This document shows positions 60,824 through 64,000 of a stretch of 64,000 nucleotides of DNA, piece after piece (within the stretch, counting starts at the first letter, position 1; the number at the start of each line of letters is the position of its first letter). The position numbers were made by a program, and so were the translations under genes. The stretch covers positions 3,557,501 through 3,621,500 of the forward strand of contig NZ_JACCFP010000001.1 in NCBI RefSeq assembly GCF_013410655.1, given 5' to 3'. This DNA is from Nocardioides thalensis (GTDB lineage Bacteria; Actinomycetota; Actinomycetes; Propionibacteriales; Nocardioidaceae). Below the pieces are notes generated by a model, which did not search any database, had not been told where the DNA came from, and saw only the letters and a list, made by a program, of their open reading frames with translations.

Positions 60824-60829
60824 AGCGTA
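60824..60829 (-). promoter_or_regulatory. -10 box of a leaderless promoter (racemase)
   Basis: On the minus strand TACGCT, 6 nt, then ATG at 60817. Confidence 0.6.
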
Positions 60830-60984
60830 CCCAGCCCGCGCGGGCACTCCCGCGACTCGGGACGTAGTCCGATGGGACTAGACCACCGGTGCACGTCCGA
60901 ACCTGCACCGGGCCCGCGACCTTCGCTAGCGTGAGGCGCCACGGAGCCGCCGGGGGCGCGGCTCCGCACAGGGGGGAACGCGGT

Positions 60985-61893
60985 ATGCGCGCGAGGAAGT
61001 CGCTGCTGTGCGCAGCCATGGTGCTGCTCACGTCGACGTCGGGGGTCTCGCTCGCTGTCGCCGGCGCCGGTCCTGTGGGGGGTCCGGCGCAGGCGGCGCC
61101 GTCCGGGCCCACCACCCCGGCCTGCGGCGGCGTACAGCCGACGAAGGCGGACGGCTCGCCGTGGGTGTGCACGTTCAGCGACGAGTTCAGCGGCAAGTCG
61201 CTCGCCCCGGCCAAGTGGAGGGCGCAGACGACCGCGTTCAGCGGCTGGACGACGGCCGACACGTGCTACGTCGACACCAGCCGCAACATCGCGGTCAGGG
61301 ACGGGCTGCTGCGCCTCACCGCGCGGACCGAGTCGCGACCGCTGTCGTGCAGCACCGGATCCAGCTCCTGGAGCACCCGGCACACCGGCGGGGCCGTGAT
61401 GACGTGGAACCGGTTCGCCCAGGCCTACGGCCGCTTCGAGTTCCGCGCGAAGTACCCCGCGACCCGCGAGGCCGGGTTCTGGAGCAACCTGTGGCTCTAC
61501 CCGCAGGAGCTGACCTACGGCAGGTGGCCGCACTCCGGTGAGATCGACGTAGCCGAGCACTGGTCGGGGCACGGCGACAAGGTCTTCCCGTCGCTCCACT
61601 ACAGCGGCCGCACCAGCGCCGACACCGCGTGGAGCTGCACGGTCGCCGATGCGACCCAGTTCCACACCTACCGCCTCGAGTGGACGCCCGAGGTGATGCG
61701 GTTCTACTACGACGACGCGCTGTGCTTCGAGCGCGCGTGGACGCCGTCGGCACCGCTGGTCGCGCCGCAGCCGTTCGACAAGCGGTTCTTCCTCGTCCTC
61801 TCCAACGGGTACGGCGACACGACGTACCCGATCTCGCAGAGCCTGCCGGGGCAGGGCGAGATGGCGGTCGACTGGGTGCGCGTCTACCGCTGA
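60985..61893 (+). CDS. Secreted glycoside hydrolase family 16 protein
   Basis: 302 residues. Signal peptide about 1-38 (ending AQAAPSG). GH16 beta-jelly roll with the catalytic motif Glu186-Ile-Asp188-Val-Ala-Glu191 (GEIDVAEHW), preceded by YGRFEFRAKYP. It cuts beta-1,3/1,4-glucans or similar polymers outside the cell; linkage not certain. Two Cys pairs are likely disulfides. AGGGGGGAACG precedes ATG 60985. Plus strand, convergent with nothing, 65 bp before typA. Confidence 0.92.
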   Translation: MRARKSLLCAAMVLLTSTSGVSLAVAGAGPVGGPAQAAPSGPTTPACGGVQPTKADGSPWVCTFSDEFSGKSLAPAKWRAQTTAFSGWTTADTCYVDTSRNIAVRDGLLRLTARTESRPLSCSTGSSSWSTRHTGGAVMTWNRFAQAYGRFEFRAKYPATREAGFWSNLWLYPQELTYGRWPHSGEIDVAEHWSGHGDKVFPSLHYSGRTSADTAWSCTVADATQFHTYRLEWTPEVMRFYYDDALCFERAWTPSAPLVAPQPFDKRFFLVLSNGYGDTTYPISQSLPGQGEMAVDWVRVYR

Positions 61894-61944
61894 GGCCCGC
61901 CTGGGAGCGGAGTCGCCGATGCGACTCGACGGGTGGAGCGCGGA

Positions 61945-61950
61945 TAGGCT
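61945..61950 (+). promoter_or_regulatory. -10 box of a leaderless promoter (typA)
   Basis: TAGGCT, 8 nt, then GTG at 61959; the spacing is the longest of the set. Confidence 0.5.
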
Positions 61951-61958
61951 GACCCCTC

Positions 61959-63875
<1,917 letters not shown>

Positions 63876-63891
63876 CGCTTCGGGCACTCCG

Positions 63892-64000
63892 ATGACGGAC
63901 CTGGTCGACCGGGCGCGGGGTCTGATCGCCCCCGGCCGGCGATCGGTGCTCGGCCTGGCCGGCCCGCCCGGCGCCGGGAAGTCGACCCTGGCCGCGGAGC
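63892..64000 (+). CDS. P-loop nucleoside/nucleotide kinase family protein, N-terminal fragment
   Basis: The first 36 codons only; the gene continues past the right edge. The peptide LGLAGPPGAGKSTLAAE is a Walker A motif in the uridine kinase/pantothenate-kinase-like style (VLGLAGPPGAGKST). The substrate cannot be decided. ATG 63892 begins 16 nt after typA, so they may be cotranscribed. Confidence 0.7.
   Translation, partial: MTDLVDRARGLIAPGRRSVLGLAGPPGAGKSTLAAE

Overview
The window is about 64 kb of very GC-rich DNA with GC-dominated third codon positions and many GTG starts. It carries actinobacterial marker genes: mycothiol synthesis (mshA), CarD, SenX3-RegX3-PhoU, an XPB-type helicase pair, CspB, DUF2530 and DUF3027 proteins, and a LexA-type SOS box. 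Protein content and repeat style suggest a high-GC actinomycete, most likely a Nocardioides-like member of the Propionibacteriales. The order looks chromosomal and mostly housekeeping. No insertion sequence, integrase, plasmid gene or CRISPR array is visible.

Layout. (1) Positions 1-6.5 kb: the first codons of rpsL, an exporter, a purine permease and a cluster of actinobacterial conserved genes (DUF2530, DUF3027, MFS protein, cold-shock protein). (2) 6.7-17.3 kb: a secreted subtilase with an acetyltransferase, an operon of PP2C phosphatase and two FHA proteins, and an XPB-partner protein followed by XPB helicase. (3) 17.3-25.8 kb: small conserved genes, chorismate mutase, a WXG-like secreted pair, a GntR regulator, SOS-linked alkB, LemA/DUF2207 and cysQ. 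(4) 25.8-32 kb: pth, rplY, a mycothiol-type DinB enzyme divergent from marR, prs and glmU. (5) 31.9-32.9 kb: a small compositionally different islet beside a tRNA-Gln. (6) 33-46 kb: stress and metabolic genes, dtd, a chemoreceptor, a collagen/tail-collar protein, acyl-CoA dehydrogenase, rlmB-cysS, an aromatic-acid-exporter-like permease and a C39 peptidase. (7) 46-52.8 kb: a membrane molybdoenzyme, ispF, ispD, an IspD-like pseudo-enzyme, carD and a UbiA prenyltransferase. (8) 52.9-64 kb: a lipoprotein, gpmA, phoU, senX3-regX3, an EamA exporter, ybjN-mshA, a racemase, a GH16 glycosidase, typA and the start of a P-loop kinase.

How the genes work together. Several groups are coherent: cell-wall precursor and nucleotide supply (glmU, prs, pth, rplY); isoprenoid precursors (ispD, ispF, UbiA); translation quality control (cysS, rlmB, dtd, pth, typA); phosphate signalling (SenX3-RegX3, PhoU, with a PHO-box-like direct repeat between phoU and senX3); and DNA damage response (alkB under an SOS box, plus the XPB pair).

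A window-wide feature is the promoter style. About 25 genes have a TANNNT-like -10 box exactly 6-8 nt before an ATG or GTG, with no Shine-Dalgarno sequence, which predicts leaderless mRNAs. Genes inside operons, and a few others (mshA, carD, rplY, marR, regX3, the protease), have clear ribosome binding sites instead. The most striking non-coding features are a two-hairpin dispersed repeat after gpmA and regX3 whose stems covary around a constant loop, the islet with a 22-bp perfect palindrome, and the operators of alkB, marR and phoU-senX3.
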